Origin: Planctomycetota bacterium
GTDB taxonomy: Bacteria; Planctomycetota; UBA8742; UBA2392
Length of the DNA stretch: 64,000 nt
Assembly (NCBI GenBank): GCA_003576915.1
Contig: QEVF01000003.1
Span: 49,737 to 113,736 of the forward strand
Direction: 5' to 3'
Shown: positions 25,144 through 35,242 of the stretch, piece after piece
How the letters are laid out: each line of letters opens with the position of its first letter
Position numbering within the stretch: position 1 is the stretch's first letter
Translations under genes and position numbers: made by a program
Notes under the pieces: generated by a model
Told to the model about the DNA's origin: nothing
Database searches by the model: none
Seen by the model: the letters and a program-made list of their open reading frames with translations, nothing else

Positions 25144-25722
25144 TTATCCGTGCTCGACCTGCCAGTACTCCAGCCACACCGGAGTGGCGCGGCCGAAAAT
25201 CGTGACGATGACCTTGACCTTGCCCTGCTCCGTGTCCACGTCTTCGACGTTACCTTCGAAGCCGTCGAAGGGGCCGTCCTTGATCTTGACGGCGTCGCCC
25301 TTCTTGAAATCGATCTTGACTTCCTTTTCCTCGCCCTCGGGCTTGGGTTCGGAAATCTTGAGAATCTTGCGCACGTCGTCGTCGCTCATGGGCACGGGCT
25401 TGTCACGGTCTCCCACGAAATCGCCCACGCCGGGCGTCTCGCGGATCAGGTGGTAGGCCTGCCCGTTGATCTTGTAGCGCTGGTCGGCATTGTCTTCCTG
25501 GTCCTCGATCGTGTCGATCTCGAGGTAGAGGTAGCCGGGATAGACCTTGCGCGTGCGCTCACGCTTCTTGCCGCCCTTGATTTCCTGCACCGTTTCGGTG
25601 GGGATGACCATGCGGCCAAACAGCGTCTCGAGCCCGTGAGACTTCACGCGCTTCTGCAGGTTCTCCTGGATCTTCTCCTCCCGGGAACTCTGCACCCTCA
25701 AGACGTACCACATCAACCCCAT
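25144..25722 (-). CDS. nusG: Transcription elongation/antitermination factor NusG
   Basis: Binds RNA polymerase and couples it to Rho or to ribosomal S10. 192 residues. NGN domain: MWYVLRVQSSREEKI, YPGYLYLEI and TPGVGDFVGD. C-terminal KOW domain: GDAVKIKDGPFDGFEGNVEDVD, then IFGRATPVWLEYWQVE. The chosen ATG is at 25722 (MGLMWYV); a second ATG at 25713 and an upstream TTG at 25728 are alternatives. A charged insert (EDQEDNADQ) lengthens the NGN domain slightly. It is 39 nt downstream of secE. Confidence 0.96.
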   Translation of the reverse strand: MGLMWYVLRVQSSREEKIQENLQKRVKSHGLETLFGRMVIPTETVQEIKGGKKRERTRKVYPGYLYLEIDTIEDQEDNADQRYKINGQAYHLIRETPGVGDFVGDRDKPVPMSDDDVRKILKISEPKPEGEEKEVKIDFKKGDAVKIKDGPFDGFEGNVEDVDTEQGKVKVIVTIFGRATPVWLEYWQVEHG

Positions 25723-25761
25723 GGCCAACTCGATTCTCTCTAGAGCGTCTGGCTTCGATAA

Positions 25762-26322
25762 CTACTTCTTCGGCGTCCCGGACTTGTGCGGCGCGGCGTC
25801 ATCCTGCGGCGGATCAAGGCGCAGCACCATGGTGACCACCCGGCCCCAGCCCACGTTCTGCCAGTGCTGCTTCTGAAGCACACCCACCGTGAAGCTGAAG
25901 GTCAGGTCCATCACGAAAATGATGGCGGCAAACCACGCCACGTAATAGAGCGTAACGGCCGTCGCGCGCTTGACTTCGGGCTTGGAGGCCCAGCGCACTT
26001 TCTTCAGCTCCGCCTCCGTGGCAATCAGCAGGTCGGCAAAGCGCGGCGTGTTGAGATAGGCCCGCAGCCCGGCCAAGCCTGCCACAAACACACCCAGGGC
26101 GATGAACAGGCTGGGCGTGATCCACTCGGTCAGGGGGCCGCCGCCCTTGACGACGGAAGATCCAAACCACGGATCGTCAATGCCCAGCAGGCGGTCCAAG
26201 CGCGTGTTGCCATAGTGAAACATGGCGTAGCAGCACCAGATCAACAGGCCCAGCAGCAGCAGCAGCGCAAAGGAACGCGCCTGCCTGCCTGCGCCACGCC
26301 TGTAGTTCTCGAACACCGCCAT
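25762..26322 (-). CDS. secE: Preprotein translocase subunit SecE
   Basis: Clamps the SecY channel in the inner membrane. 186 residues, longer than the single-span form. Predicted membrane segments lie near 18-36, 70-88 and 128-150. The essential amphipathic motif is ELKKVRWASKPEVKRAT, just before the last segment. A short basic cytoplasmic tail follows. The gene is between tRNA-Trp and nusG, a conserved arrangement. Confidence 0.92.
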   Translation of the reverse strand: MAVFENYRRGAGRQARSFALLLLLGLLIWCCYAMFHYGNTRLDRLLGIDDPWFGSSVVKGGGPLTEWITPSLFIALGVFVAGLAGLRAYLNTPRFADLLIATEAELKKVRWASKPEVKRATAVTLYYVAWFAAIIFVMDLTFSFTVGVLQKQHWQNVGWGRVVTMVLRLDPPQDDAAPHKSGTPKK

Positions 26323-26351
26323 GTTGCCGCTCCGTACTTACTTCCGATTTC

Positions 26352-26427
26352 TGGCACGGCGGGAGGGAATCGAACCCCCAACCTGCGGTTTTGGAAACCG
26401 CTGCTCTGCCAGTTGAGCTACCGCCGT
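26352..26427 (-). tRNA. tRNA-Trp (CCA)
   Basis: 76 nt including an encoded 3' CCA. Acceptor arms ACGGCGG / CCGCCGT pair perfectly, discriminator G. The anticodon loop TTCCAAA carries anticodon CCA. The T arm contains GGTTCGATTCC. It lies between rpmG and secE. Confidence 0.96.
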
Positions 26428-26512
26428 AGATTCAATCTCGAATGGATAATTGCGAATGTCGAATGCGTTGCCCTTCAACTCCCAATTCGACATTGACCAT
26501 TCGCAATTGCCC

Positions 26513-26680
26513 CTACTTCTTCTTTTCCTTGTGCAGCGTGTGCTTCTTCAGCTTGGCGCTGTACTTCTTCAGCTCCAGCTTCTTGATGTTCTGTCCCTTG
26601 ACGCGCTTCTGCGTGCGGTAGTGGCGGACGCCGGACTCCGAGCACTCCAGAAACACATATTCGCGGTTTTCGCCGGCCAT
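26513..26680 (-). CDS. rpmG: 50S ribosomal protein L33
   Basis: 55 residues from the ATG at 26680 (MAGENREYVFLECSESG). Family pattern HYRTQKRVKGQNIKKLELKKYS is followed by a Lys-rich end. It has a single cysteine, so this is the form without the four-Cys zinc site. Position tuf-rpmG-tRNA-Trp-secE is the usual one for this protein. Confidence 0.94.
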   Translation of the reverse strand: MAGENREYVFLECSESGVRHYRTQKRVKGQNIKKLELKKYSAKLKKHTLHKEKKK

Positions 26681-26836
26681 AATGCTGCACCTTAATGCGG
26701 GAGCGGCCTCTGTGGACACGCCTCCCATCTCACTCGATGTTGGATGCTGGACCTTCGATCCCGGATCAGGACCCCTTGCACACACCCCGGGTCCATTCTC
26801 CAGCCTCGATAATCCAATATCGCCTCAGCTCAGTCC

Positions 26837-26860
26837 GGGGGAGAGCGCAAGCCCTCCCCC
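26837..26860 (-). terminator. Hairpin after tuf
   Basis: 7-bp GC stem GGGGGAG / CTCCCCC with a 10-nt loop, nine nucleotides after the tuf stop. No U-tract follows, so it is probably partial termination or a 3' end stabiliser between tuf and rpmG. Confidence 0.4.
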
Positions 26861-26869
26861 GATCCGAAA

Positions 26870-28069
<1,200 letters not shown>

Positions 28070-28185
28070 GTCTTCTCATGCTCCTCGTCTTGGTCGCCGC
28101 GCGGCGGCCCCCGGGGATGTTGGTCTGCACCGCAGACCTCCGGGAATCTTCCCAATGAACCAAACTGCTACCGTTTCACTGCCTT

Positions 28186-28206
28186 GCGGCCGGAACCTCC
28201 GGCCGC
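28186..28206 (-). other. Hairpin between tRNA-Thr(GGT) and tuf
   Basis: Perfect 9-bp stem GCGGCCGGA / TCCGGCCGC with a 3-nt loop, seven nucleotides past the 3' CCA of the tRNA. It is suited to be a processing or attenuation signal separating the tRNAs from the tuf mRNA. Confidence 0.45.
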
Positions 28207-28213
28207 GGAAATC

Positions 28214-28288
<75 letters not shown>

Positions 28289-28369
28289 TTGCGGATTCAC
28301 TTCCGGTTCGCGCCAAAGGCCGCGGCGCCGGTGCTTCCTGTCAAACCCTGGCGCCTGGCGTCAGGAGTC

Positions 28370-28444
28370 TGGAGCGGGCGATGGGATTCGAACCCACGAC
28401 ACTCTGCTTGGAAGGCAGAAGCTCTACCACTGAGCTACGCCCGC
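28370..28444 (-). tRNA. tRNA-Gly (TCC)
   Basis: 75 nt with encoded CCA. Acceptor arms GCGGGCG / CGCCCGC. Anticodon stem TCTGC/GCAGA encloses CTTCCAA, giving anticodon TCC for GGA/GGG codons. It corresponds in order to Escherichia coli glyT. Confidence 0.95.
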
Positions 28445-28449
28445 GAAGA

Positions 28450-28534
28450 TGGTGGGCAGAGCAGGATTCGAACCTGCGAAGGCATAGCCACCTGATTTAC
28501 AGTCAGGCCCCTTTAGCCACTTGGGTATCTGCCC
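28450..28534 (-). tRNA. tRNA-Tyr (GTA)
   Basis: 85 nt with encoded CCA and the long variable arm typical of bacterial tRNA-Tyr. Acceptor arms GGGCAGA / TCTGCCC, discriminator A. The anticodon loop CTGTAAA carries GTA. It is five nucleotides upstream of tRNA-Gly on the minus strand. Confidence 0.95.
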
Positions 28535-28611
28535 GTGAATCTTCAATTTTCGGCGGGTCCGCCCGCCCTGCTGCACTCCCCGGATGTACGTCGGTCCTGC
28601 TTCAATTTCAC

Positions 28612-28679
28612 GCCACGCGAACCCGGTCGGGCCCGCGTGGCGGTTGTTGTCTCCGCCTGTTTTCGCGCCCCAGGGCGCG
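28612..28679. other. Two hairpins in the tRNA-Thr/tRNA-Tyr spacer
   Basis: The 179-nt spacer contains an 8-bp stem GCCACGCG / CGCGTGGC (28612-28641, with an inner CCCG/CGGG) and CGCGCC / GGCGCG with a 4-nt loop (28664-28679), the latter flanked by TTTT on the plus strand on both sides. They may be RNA-processing signals within the polycistronic tRNA transcript. Confidence 0.4.
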
Positions 28680-28713
28680 TTTTCTGCTGTCAGCCCCAAC
28701 CACCCTGCAATGC

Positions 28714-28788
28714 TGGAGCTGGCGGCGAGAATCGAACTCGCAACCGCCGGTTTACAAAACCGGTGCTCTACCATTGAGCTACGCCAGC
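28714..28788 (-). tRNA. tRNA-Thr (TGT)
   Basis: 75 nt with encoded CCA. Acceptor arms GCTGGCG / CGCCAGC. Anticodon stem CCGGT/ACCGG with loop TTTGTAA gives anticodon TGT. First gene of the tRNA-tuf unit, equivalent in order to Escherichia coli thrU. Confidence 0.95.
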
Positions 28789-28812
28789 AAGGCGGCCCAA
28801 ATTGGAGCGGAG

Positions 28813-28840
28813 AAGATAGCAATCATTTTCCGGCCTGCAA
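28813..28840 (-). promoter_or_regulatory. Possible promoter of the tRNA-tuf unit
   Basis: On the minus strand: -35-like TTGCAG at 28840-28835, 16-nt spacer, -10-like TATCTT at 28818-28813 preceded by GC. Transcription would start about 18 nt upstream of the first tRNA. The -35 is weak. Confidence 0.35.
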
Positions 28841-28907
28841 TGGGCTGCCTCAAATTCTGGCGCCTCCCTCCGGCGGCCGCCCGGCCGGGCTCCTGAGCGG
28901 GCTTCAT

Positions 28908-28936
28908 TTGCCTCCTTACGCCCCGGCCTCTATCAT
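28908..28936 (+). promoter_or_regulatory. Possible promoter of the TIGR03546/03545 pair
   Basis: -35-like TTGCCT at 28908-28913, 17-nt spacer, -10 TATCAT at 28931-28936 (five of six consensus). The start codon follows 26 nt after the -10. It is divergent from the tRNA promoter. Confidence 0.45.
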
Positions 28937-28962
28937 GTCGCCCCGGCCACTTCCGCCTGCCC

Positions 28963-29487
28963 ATGATCACTCTGCTCCAGATCTGCCGCTGGCTTTACCG
29001 CACCCTCAACTCCGACGTGCGCCCGTGGCAGATTGGCGTGGCAGTGCTCTTGGGTGCCCTGGCCGGCCTCCTGCCCCTGGGCCTGGGGACCCTGGTCGTC
29101 TTCCTGGCCATCCTGCTCATCAACTGCCATTTCGGAACGGCCTTCTTCGCATTTGGCATTTTTCGCCTCATGGCCTGGCCCCTGCAACTGGTACTCATCC
29201 GTCCCCTGGGCGCGGCATTCACCGATCACCTGCCGCAGGCCGGCAAGGATTTCCTGGTGCAGGCGGCGACAACGCCGGTGCTGAGCCTGTTCCGGCTGGA
29301 CTACTTTGACGTGGCGGGCGGTTTTGCCCTCTGGCTGCTGCTGGCCCTGCCGCTGTTGATTTTCACGACGCTGTTCTTCAGGCGCTATCAGGACGTGCTG
29401 ACGCAGAAGCTGGCCCAGTCGCGCGTCATGAAGGTTCTTTCCCAGATCTGGTTGTTCAAGGCATTGCGCTATGTCTTCGTCGGCTGA
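28963..29487 (+). CDS. TIGR03546-like inner-membrane protein
   Basis: 174 residues. The body is hydrophobic, with membrane segments near 21-55, 59-80 and 118-140 separated by short loops, and a conserved-looking polar start (CRWLYRTLNSDVRPWQIG). It resembles the uncharacterised TIGR03546 family, known to occur beside TIGR03545 proteins in bacteria with outer membranes. It overlaps the next gene by 17 nt, so the two are translationally coupled. The biochemical role is unknown; an envelope function is inferred from topology and partner. Confidence 0.7.
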   Translation: MITLLQICRWLYRTLNSDVRPWQIGVAVLLGALAGLLPLGLGTLVVFLAILLINCHFGTAFFAFGIFRLMAWPLQLVLIRPLGAAFTDHLPQAGKDFLVQAATTPVLSLFRLDYFDVAGGFALWLLLALPLLIFTTLFFRRYQDVLTQKLAQSRVMKVLSQIWLFKALRYVFVG

Positions 29488-32464
29488 TGCCCAGAAGCCG
29501 GCGCGCCCGGCCCGCTTTCTACGGCTCAACGCGATCTTCGCGTTGCCGGTGCTTATTGTTCCCGCGCTCTTGGCCTACTACTTCATGATTGACGGGGCCG
29601 TGCGCGATCAGGTACTGGCGCAGTCCATCGATCTGGCGGGCTACAAAGGCCAGGCCGAGGTCGAGGAAGTGACCTTCTCGATTTTCGGGCCCAAACTTAC
29701 TGTGCGCGAGTTGCGGGCCTGGCAGGACCTCGAGGGCGGGCGCCACGAGGTGCTCTATGTGGGCGAAGCCAATTTTGACGTGGAGTTCTGGCCCCTGTTG
29801 GAACGTCGCCTGGTCGTCAACGAGGTGACGGCTTCGCGCATCCGCTATCAGTCGCCCCTGCCCGAACCGGCCGCGCCGGGCAGTCCTGCCGGGGGTCCTT
29901 CGTCTCAGCCCGAAGTGCCGCCGAAAACACCCAACGACTACGTCAACGACTACCTCCAGCAGGTGGAGGACTTCCTCAACAGCGACGAGTACCGCCAGGG
30001 CCGGGAATGGCTGGAGAAGCTTCGCCAATACATGGATGAGCGCGAAGACAAGGAAGCCAAGGAGGCCGAGCGCCGCCAGAAGGAACTCACCGGGCGGGCG
30101 GGTCGTCCCACCTACGTGACGCGTGCTCTGAGAGAGCAAGGCATGCCGCCTGCCCTTGTGGTGAAAAAGGCCGGCGTGAGCGAGCTGGAGTTCGTGCTGG
30201 GTAAGGCCGGCAACGCCCAGCTTGGCAGCAAACTCAGCAACGTGGAGCTGGTCGCTCAAAGCGTCAGCTCCGACCCCCTGGCCTACCGACTGCCCATGGA
30301 GTTCAAGGCGGGCGGAAACCTGGACGGCGATGCCGGCCGCCGCGTCGAGCTGGGGCTGGTGCTGCGTTTTGACCCAGAGGAGCTGGTGCACCTGGAGCAG
30401 GTCAAGGGCGGGTTCACGCTGGCCAGGCTGCCCCTTGAGGGTCTGGTGGATACGTCGGAGTTCGGCGACACGCTCACGGGTGTGGAGTTGTCCCTCGTAC
30501 ATTATGCGCCAACCCATCCTGCCCTGGGCGGGCGCACGCGCCTGACTCTGGCGGGGGCAATCAACCCGCCGGGCTTCTCGATTCCGGGCAAGTCCTCGCG
30601 CCTGAACGCCCATCTGTGGTTTGGCGGTTATGCCCGAGAGAACAAGCTGGGCGCGTTCCTGCCCAGCGGGCTGGGCATCTCCGTGGAGCATGTAGCACTG
30701 GACGGTCTGCTTGCGAAGGCGGGGGGCCTGGGACTTCCCGTGGCCAAGGGTGCTTCGTTCAGTTTTGGGACTTGCGACGCCCAGGGCCGGTTCGACACCC
30801 CTCAGGCCGCCGTGACCTGGCACGACGGCTTTGATCTGAGGCTGCGTTTGAGCGTCGATGGCTTGAAGTTCAACGAGGCCGAGTCCAAGGGCAAGCAGGT
30901 GCTGGGTTTGCCGGCGGACCTGCTGGCCAAGGGCCTCAATCGGGTCATGGAAGGCATGAGCGCCGACGGCAAGCGCCTCGAGGTCATGGTGGGATTCAGC
31001 GGCAAGGCCAGCGAATTCAAGTTCGGCATCCTGCGGCCCGGCCTTCGTACGTTTGTCGACGCCTGCATCAACGCGCTTTATCTCAACGCCGATGAAGTCG
31101 AGTCCCTGGTGGAGTTGCCCTTTGCCGTAGGCCGCCAGGGCCGCATTGGCTTGTTCAGTGCTGATGCGCTGGGCAACCGGCGGACGCCCGCCTTTGACCT
31201 CGAACGGGCCCAAGACGAGGGTCTTGGAGATTTGCGCGTGGTGCTTTCGCTGTCCGGGCTGACCATCGCGCCCAAGGCGGGACAAAGCAGGATTGCGGGG
31301 CTGCCCGCAGATGACTTCTGCGCGGCCTTCAACACGTTTGTCGCCAATCAGGGCGAGGCCGGAGTGAAGTTCCGTTGCCGCCTTTTCAACGGTGAAGGCA
31401 AGTTCTCTCCAGCCCTGGAGAGTCCCGGCTTGCGCGGGCTGGTGGATGCCCTCGTGGGGGTGTTCGGTTACAGCGGCCGCCAGCTCAACGAGAAGTTCAA
31501 TCTTCCTTTTGTGCTGCCTGACGACCTTCAGGCCCAGTTGCTCAGTGTGGATGGGGCGGGGGCGCCGCGCAACTTTGGATCACCCGGCGCGGACAGTGAC
31601 AGCCTGGCGGACCTGCGTGTGGCCCTGAACGTCTCAAAGGCGCGCATCAGCCCCAAGCCGGGCCAGGACCGCATCTTCGGCCTGCCGGCCCGGGAGTTCT
31701 GTGCGGGTTTCAACCAGTACGCCGAGGGGCTAAAGGGCAAACCCCTGAGCTTCAGGCTGCGTGCCTTTGATGGCGGCGGCAGCTTTTCGCCCGCGCTCGA
31801 GAGCCCCGGGGTCCGGGGCCTGGTGGACAGCATCCTCGGCGCCGTGACCTTTTCAGGCAAGCAGCTCAATGAGAGCTTCGACCTGCCCTTCACGGTGCAT
31901 GAACTCGCCAGCGTGCGCAGCGTCAGCGTGACGGAGGATGGCAAGCCCCGTGACCTCTCCAGCCCCGGCGCGGACCTGGACTCCCTGGGAAATCTCAGGG
32001 TCGTCGTGTACGTGGCCAATGCTTACGCGGTCAAGAAGGCGGGCCAGGACAAGATTCTCGGTATTCCCGCCGATTACTTCATCTTCGCCTGGAATTCGCT
32101 GGTGTCGTCCTTCCCACAGGGTGGCATGCCCCTGACCTTCAATCTGTTTGACGCCGGCGGAAAGTTCGCGCCTTCACTGGCGGGACCCACGCCCCAGGTG
32201 CTGTTGACCATGATGGGTAGCGCCATCGGCATTGCAGCTTTCGAGAAGAACTTCGGCCAGATTGACGCAAAGTACAAGAACGCCTTTGAGGCCTTCAAGA
32301 AGGGCGACTTGAGCAAAGCCGGCGATCTGGCCAAGGCCGTCAAGGGCGGCAAGGACATCTCTCCAGCGGACATCCCCAAGGAGATTCCCAAGGAGATTCC
32401 TAAGGAGATTCCTAAGGAATTGCCCAAAGAGCCGCCCAAGATTCCCAAGCTGCCCTGGGGATAG
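29471..32464 (+). CDS. TIGR03545-like envelope protein with four tandem repeats
   Basis: 997 residues. One N-terminal membrane segment (about 20-40) and then an extracytoplasmic body whose first part (SIFGPKLTVRELRAW; FDVEFWPLLERRLVVNEVTASRIRY) resembles AsmA-like proteins and the TIGR03545 family. A coiled, charged stretch lies at 155-205. Residues about 456-935 contain four tandem units with a period of roughly 127-132 residues. Shared elements are LRVxLxxSxxxIxPKxGQxRIxGLPAxxF, GxFSPALESPGxRGLVD and SGxQLNExFxLPF. It ends with an (IPKE)n tail. Function unknown; probably envelope lipid- or polysaccharide-related. Confidence 0.65.
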   Translation: MSSSADAQKPARPARFLRLNAIFALPVLIVPALLAYYFMIDGAVRDQVLAQSIDLAGYKGQAEVEEVTFSIFGPKLTVRELRAWQDLEGGRHEVLYVGEANFDVEFWPLLERRLVVNEVTASRIRYQSPLPEPAAPGSPAGGPSSQPEVPPKTPNDYVNDYLQQVEDFLNSDEYRQGREWLEKLRQYMDEREDKEAKEAERRQKELTGRAGRPTYVTRALREQGMPPALVVKKAGVSELEFVLGKAGNAQLGSKLSNVELVAQSVSSDPLAYRLPMEFKAGGNLDGDAGRRVELGLVLRFDPEELVHLEQVKGGFTLARLPLEGLVDTSEFGDTLTGVELSLVHYAPTHPALGGRTRLTLAGAINPPGFSIPGKSSRLNAHLWFGGYARENKLGAFLPSGLGISVEHVALDGLLAKAGGLGLPVAKGASFSFGTCDAQGRFDTPQAAVTWHDGFDLRLRLSVDGLKFNEAESKGKQVLGLPADLLAKGLNRVMEGMSADGKRLEVMVGFSGKASEFKFGILRPGLRTFVDACINALYLNADEVESLVELPFAVGRQGRIGLFSADALGNRRTPAFDLERAQDEGLGDLRVVLSLSGLTIAPKAGQSRIAGLPADDFCAAFNTFVANQGEAGVKFRCRLFNGEGKFSPALESPGLRGLVDALVGVFGYSGRQLNEKFNLPFVLPDDLQAQLLSVDGAGAPRNFGSPGADSDSLADLRVALNVSKARISPKPGQDRIFGLPAREFCAGFNQYAEGLKGKPLSFRLRAFDGGGSFSPALESPGVRGLVDSILGAVTFSGKQLNESFDLPFTVHELASVRSVSVTEDGKPRDLSSPGADLDSLGNLRVVVYVANAYAVKKAGQDKILGIPADYFIFAWNSLVSSFPQGGMPLTFNLFDAGGKFAPSLAGPTPQVLLTMMGSAIGIAAFEKNFGQIDAKYKNAFEAFKKGDLSKAGDLAKAVKGGKDISPADIPKEIPKEIPKEIPKELPKEPPKIPKLPWG
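32372..32425 (+). repeat. 12-nt tandem repeat coding IPKE
   Basis: About 4.5 copies of a 12-nt unit (ATTCCCAAGGAG and variants) encode IPKEIPKEIPKEIPKE near the C-terminus of the TIGR03545-like protein. Copy number is prone to slippage. Confidence 0.85.
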
Positions 32465-32545
32465 ACGGTCGCATAGGACTCGTGTGTCAAGGTGTATTGG
32501 CCGCCTCAACGGGCTGAGGCGGAGAGGGGAGCATCGCCCCCAAGG

Positions 32546-35191
32546 CTAGGCCGCTTCTTCATCGGCCGGCGATTCTTCTTCGGCGAAGTCCGCGGGCGCG
32601 GCATCCTTCTGCTTGCGCTTCTCTTCTTCGCGCTCGCGCTTGATGCGCTCGACCTTCTCTTGAGCAGCTTGCACCTGCGCCATGTCCTGCTTGAGCGTGC
32701 CCGCGTCCATGGCCTCACGCGCCTTGGCGGGGTTGTAGGTGTTCTTGCAGTCCGGATAGCCGGTGCAACCGATGAAGGGGCGGTTGCGGAAGAACTTCAC
32801 CTGCATGGGCTTGCCGCACTGGTCGCAGCTCAGGCCCGCGTACTCCGCTTCCGTCTCGAGCTGCTTGATGCTCTTCTCGCTGTCAAGGGACCGGGTGCCC
32901 CGGCAGGCCGGAAAGGTGCTGCAACCCAGGAAGGGCCCACGGCGGCTCATGCGCACCACGAGTTCCTTGCCGCACTGCGGGCACTCAAGGTCTTCTTTGC
33001 TGACGCGCAGGATTTTGCCCTGCTTGTCGAGCGGGATGGTGCCCTTGCACTCAGGGAATCGCGAGCAGCCGAAGAACTTGCCGTTCTTTGAATAGCGCTC
33101 AACCATGGGCGCGGCACAGACGGGGCAGGCGACCTCGGCGCCGGTTTCGTCCGTCGCGGGGCGGCCTTTGATCTTCTCGATCTTCTGTTCGGCGGCCGCC
33201 AGTTCATCGACGAACATGGCGTAGAAGTTGCCAAGCACATCGACCCAGTCGAGCTCGCCTTCCTCGATTTTGTCGAGCTGGGCTTCCATCTTGCTGGTGA
33301 ACTCGCTGTCAACGATGCGCTCGAAATTGGCGACCATGATGTCGTTGACCATCAGGCCCAGGTCGGTGGCGAACAGGCGGCGGTTCTCGCTGCGAACGTA
33401 GTTGCGGTCCTGGATGGTGCCGATGATCGTGGCATAGGTGCTCGGCCGGCCGATGCCCAGCTTCTCCAGCGTCTTGACCAGGCTGGCCTCCGAAAAGCGC
33501 GGCGGGGGCAGCGTGAAATGCTGGTCGCCACGGATGTCGTGGCGCAGCAGGGCGTCTTGTTCATTGAGCGGGGGCAGCAACTGCTCGTTCTTGTCCAGCT
33601 TGATGCCTGAGACCCGCGCGTGGCCGTCAAACACCAGGCGGCGGCCGGAAGTCCGGAACAGGCCGTCGCCTGCCGTGACTTCCACAGTGGTGACGGCGTA
33701 GACCGCAGGCTCCATCTGGCAGGACACAAAGCGCTCCCAGATCAGCCGGTAGAGCTTGAACTGGTCGTTGTCGAGGTAGGGGCGCAGGCTTTCGGGCGTG
33801 CGCGCGACGCTTGTGGGACGGATGGCTTCGTGGGCGGCCTGGGCCTTGCTCCCGGTCTTGTAGAACACGGGCCGCTCCGGCAGATAGGCCTTGCCGTACT
33901 CCCGCTCGATGAGCTCGCGCGCGTCATTGACGGCGAAGTCGCTCAGGTGCACGGAGTCGGTGCGCATGTAGGTGATCAGGCCCGTGGGACCCTCTTCGCC
34001 GACGGCGATGCCCTCGTACAGCCGCTGGGCGATCTGCATGGTCTTTCGAGCGCCAAACCCGAGCCGGATGGAGGCCGCCTGCTGCAGCGTGCTCGTGATG
34101 TACGGCGGCTTGGGCCGGTCCTTGCGTTCCTTGGTCTCGATGCGGGAAACGGCGTAACTCGCCCCTGCCAGCGCTGCGAGGATGGAATCGACTTCCTCGC
34201 GCGTCTTCAATGCCGGTGTTTCGCCCTTCCACTTCTTGAGGTCGGCGCTGAATACCCCCGGCGGCAACGAAACCTGCGCCACTTCGGCTTCGTCCTCGAT
34301 CTCGTCCTGGCTGTCAATGAGATCGGTTTCGTCGCGCGGCTTGCCGTGGCTCTGTGCGATGAACTGCGACAACTGCCGCCGCTGCTCCTCCGTCAGTTCG
34401 GCCTTCCCGAGGTAGGCCGTCATGGACCAGTATTCCTCGGGTTTGAAAGCCTTGATCTCGCGCTCGCGCTCGCAGATCAACCGCACCGCCACGCTTTGAA
34501 CACGCCCGGCACTCAGGCCGCGGAAGACCTTCTTCCAGAGCAGGGGTGAGATCTTGTAGCCCACCAGCCGGTCCAGCACGCGGCGCGCCTGCTGGGCATT
34601 GACCAGGTTTTGTTCAATGTCGCGCGGTTTGTCGAAGGCGCGCTTGATGGCGTCCTTGGTGATTTCGTTGAACGTGACCCGCCTTGCCTTCTTGTCGTCC
34701 AGGGCCAGGGTTTCCTTGAGATGCCAGGCAATGGCCTCGCCCTCGCGGTCAGGGTCGGGGGCGAGATAGACCATCTTGGCGGCGCTGGACGCCTTCTTGA
34801 GGTCGTCAATCACGGCTTTCTTGCCGCGAATCGTCACGTAATCGGGTTTGAAGTCGTGCTCGACATCAATGCCGATCTTGCTCTTGGGCAGGTCCCGCAC
34901 ATGGCCCACACTGGCCTTGACCACGTAGCCCGGCCCCAGGTAGCGATTGATGGTCTTGGCCTTGGCCGGCGATTCAACGATGACCAGGTTCTTGCCCCGC
35001 GCGCTGGGGGTCTTCTCCGGCACGTATTCCTTGAACTGCTTGCGGCCAAAGCGCCCGCGCCGCTTGGTCCCCGGCGTGTCCTCAGCCTTGGCCTTGGGTG
35101 CCGCCTTGGAGGCGGACTTGCGCCTGGATGTAGCGCGCTTGGTCGCCTTGGGAGTCGTTGCTTCTGGATTTTCGTCCGGGTCTGGAGCCAT
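32546..35191 (-). CDS. topA: DNA topoisomerase I (type IA)
   Basis: Relaxes negative supercoils. 881 residues from the ATG at 35191 (MAPDPDENPE). An Arg/Lys/Ala-rich N-terminal tail of about 65 residues precedes the TOPRIM domain (GKNLVIVESPAKAKTINRYLG; DPDREGEAIAWHL with the metal-binding acidic residues). The catalytic tyrosine is in GLITYMRTDS. Three C-terminal four-Cys zinc fingers start at CPVC, CPQC and CDQC. An in-frame TTG at 35230 is rejected because it coincides with the -35 box TTGACA of a likely promoter. Confidence 0.95.
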   Translation of the reverse strand: MAPDPDENPEATTPKATKRATSRRKSASKAAPKAKAEDTPGTKRRGRFGRKQFKEYVPEKTPSARGKNLVIVESPAKAKTINRYLGPGYVVKASVGHVRDLPKSKIGIDVEHDFKPDYVTIRGKKAVIDDLKKASSAAKMVYLAPDPDREGEAIAWHLKETLALDDKKARRVTFNEITKDAIKRAFDKPRDIEQNLVNAQQARRVLDRLVGYKISPLLWKKVFRGLSAGRVQSVAVRLICEREREIKAFKPEEYWSMTAYLGKAELTEEQRRQLSQFIAQSHGKPRDETDLIDSQDEIEDEAEVAQVSLPPGVFSADLKKWKGETPALKTREEVDSILAALAGASYAVSRIETKERKDRPKPPYITSTLQQAASIRLGFGARKTMQIAQRLYEGIAVGEEGPTGLITYMRTDSVHLSDFAVNDARELIEREYGKAYLPERPVFYKTGSKAQAAHEAIRPTSVARTPESLRPYLDNDQFKLYRLIWERFVSCQMEPAVYAVTTVEVTAGDGLFRTSGRRLVFDGHARVSGIKLDKNEQLLPPLNEQDALLRHDIRGDQHFTLPPPRFSEASLVKTLEKLGIGRPSTYATIIGTIQDRNYVRSENRRLFATDLGLMVNDIMVANFERIVDSEFTSKMEAQLDKIEEGELDWVDVLGNFYAMFVDELAAAEQKIEKIKGRPATDETGAEVACPVCAAPMVERYSKNGKFFGCSRFPECKGTIPLDKQGKILRVSKEDLECPQCGKELVVRMSRRGPFLGCSTFPACRGTRSLDSEKSIKQLETEAEYAGLSCDQCGKPMQVKFFRNRPFIGCTGYPDCKNTYNPAKAREAMDAGTLKQDMAQVQAAQEKVERIKREREEEKRKQKDAAPADFAEEESPADEEAA

Positions 35192-35201
35192 GCGCGGGGC
35201 A

Positions 35202-35230
35202 GAGATAGCACGGAGCACATAGGCTGTCAA
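35202..35230 (-). promoter_or_regulatory. topA promoter, near-leaderless
   Basis: On the minus strand: perfect -35 TTGACA (35230-35225), 17-nt spacer, -10-like TATCTC (35207-35202) preceded by GC. The expected start site falls about 35195, only a few nucleotides before the ATG at 35191. Confidence 0.5.
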
Positions 35231-35242
35231 ACAAAGCGGTGT

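Noticed and set aside
29519..31285. 588-codon minus-strand open frame opposite the TIGR03545-like gene
   Set aside because: Low-complexity translation, no ribosome-binding site, and the plus strand has a signal-anchor protein with repeats.
35192..35230. TTG start for topA at 35230
   Set aside because: The TTG is part of a perfect TTGACA -35 box, so transcription likely begins downstream of it.
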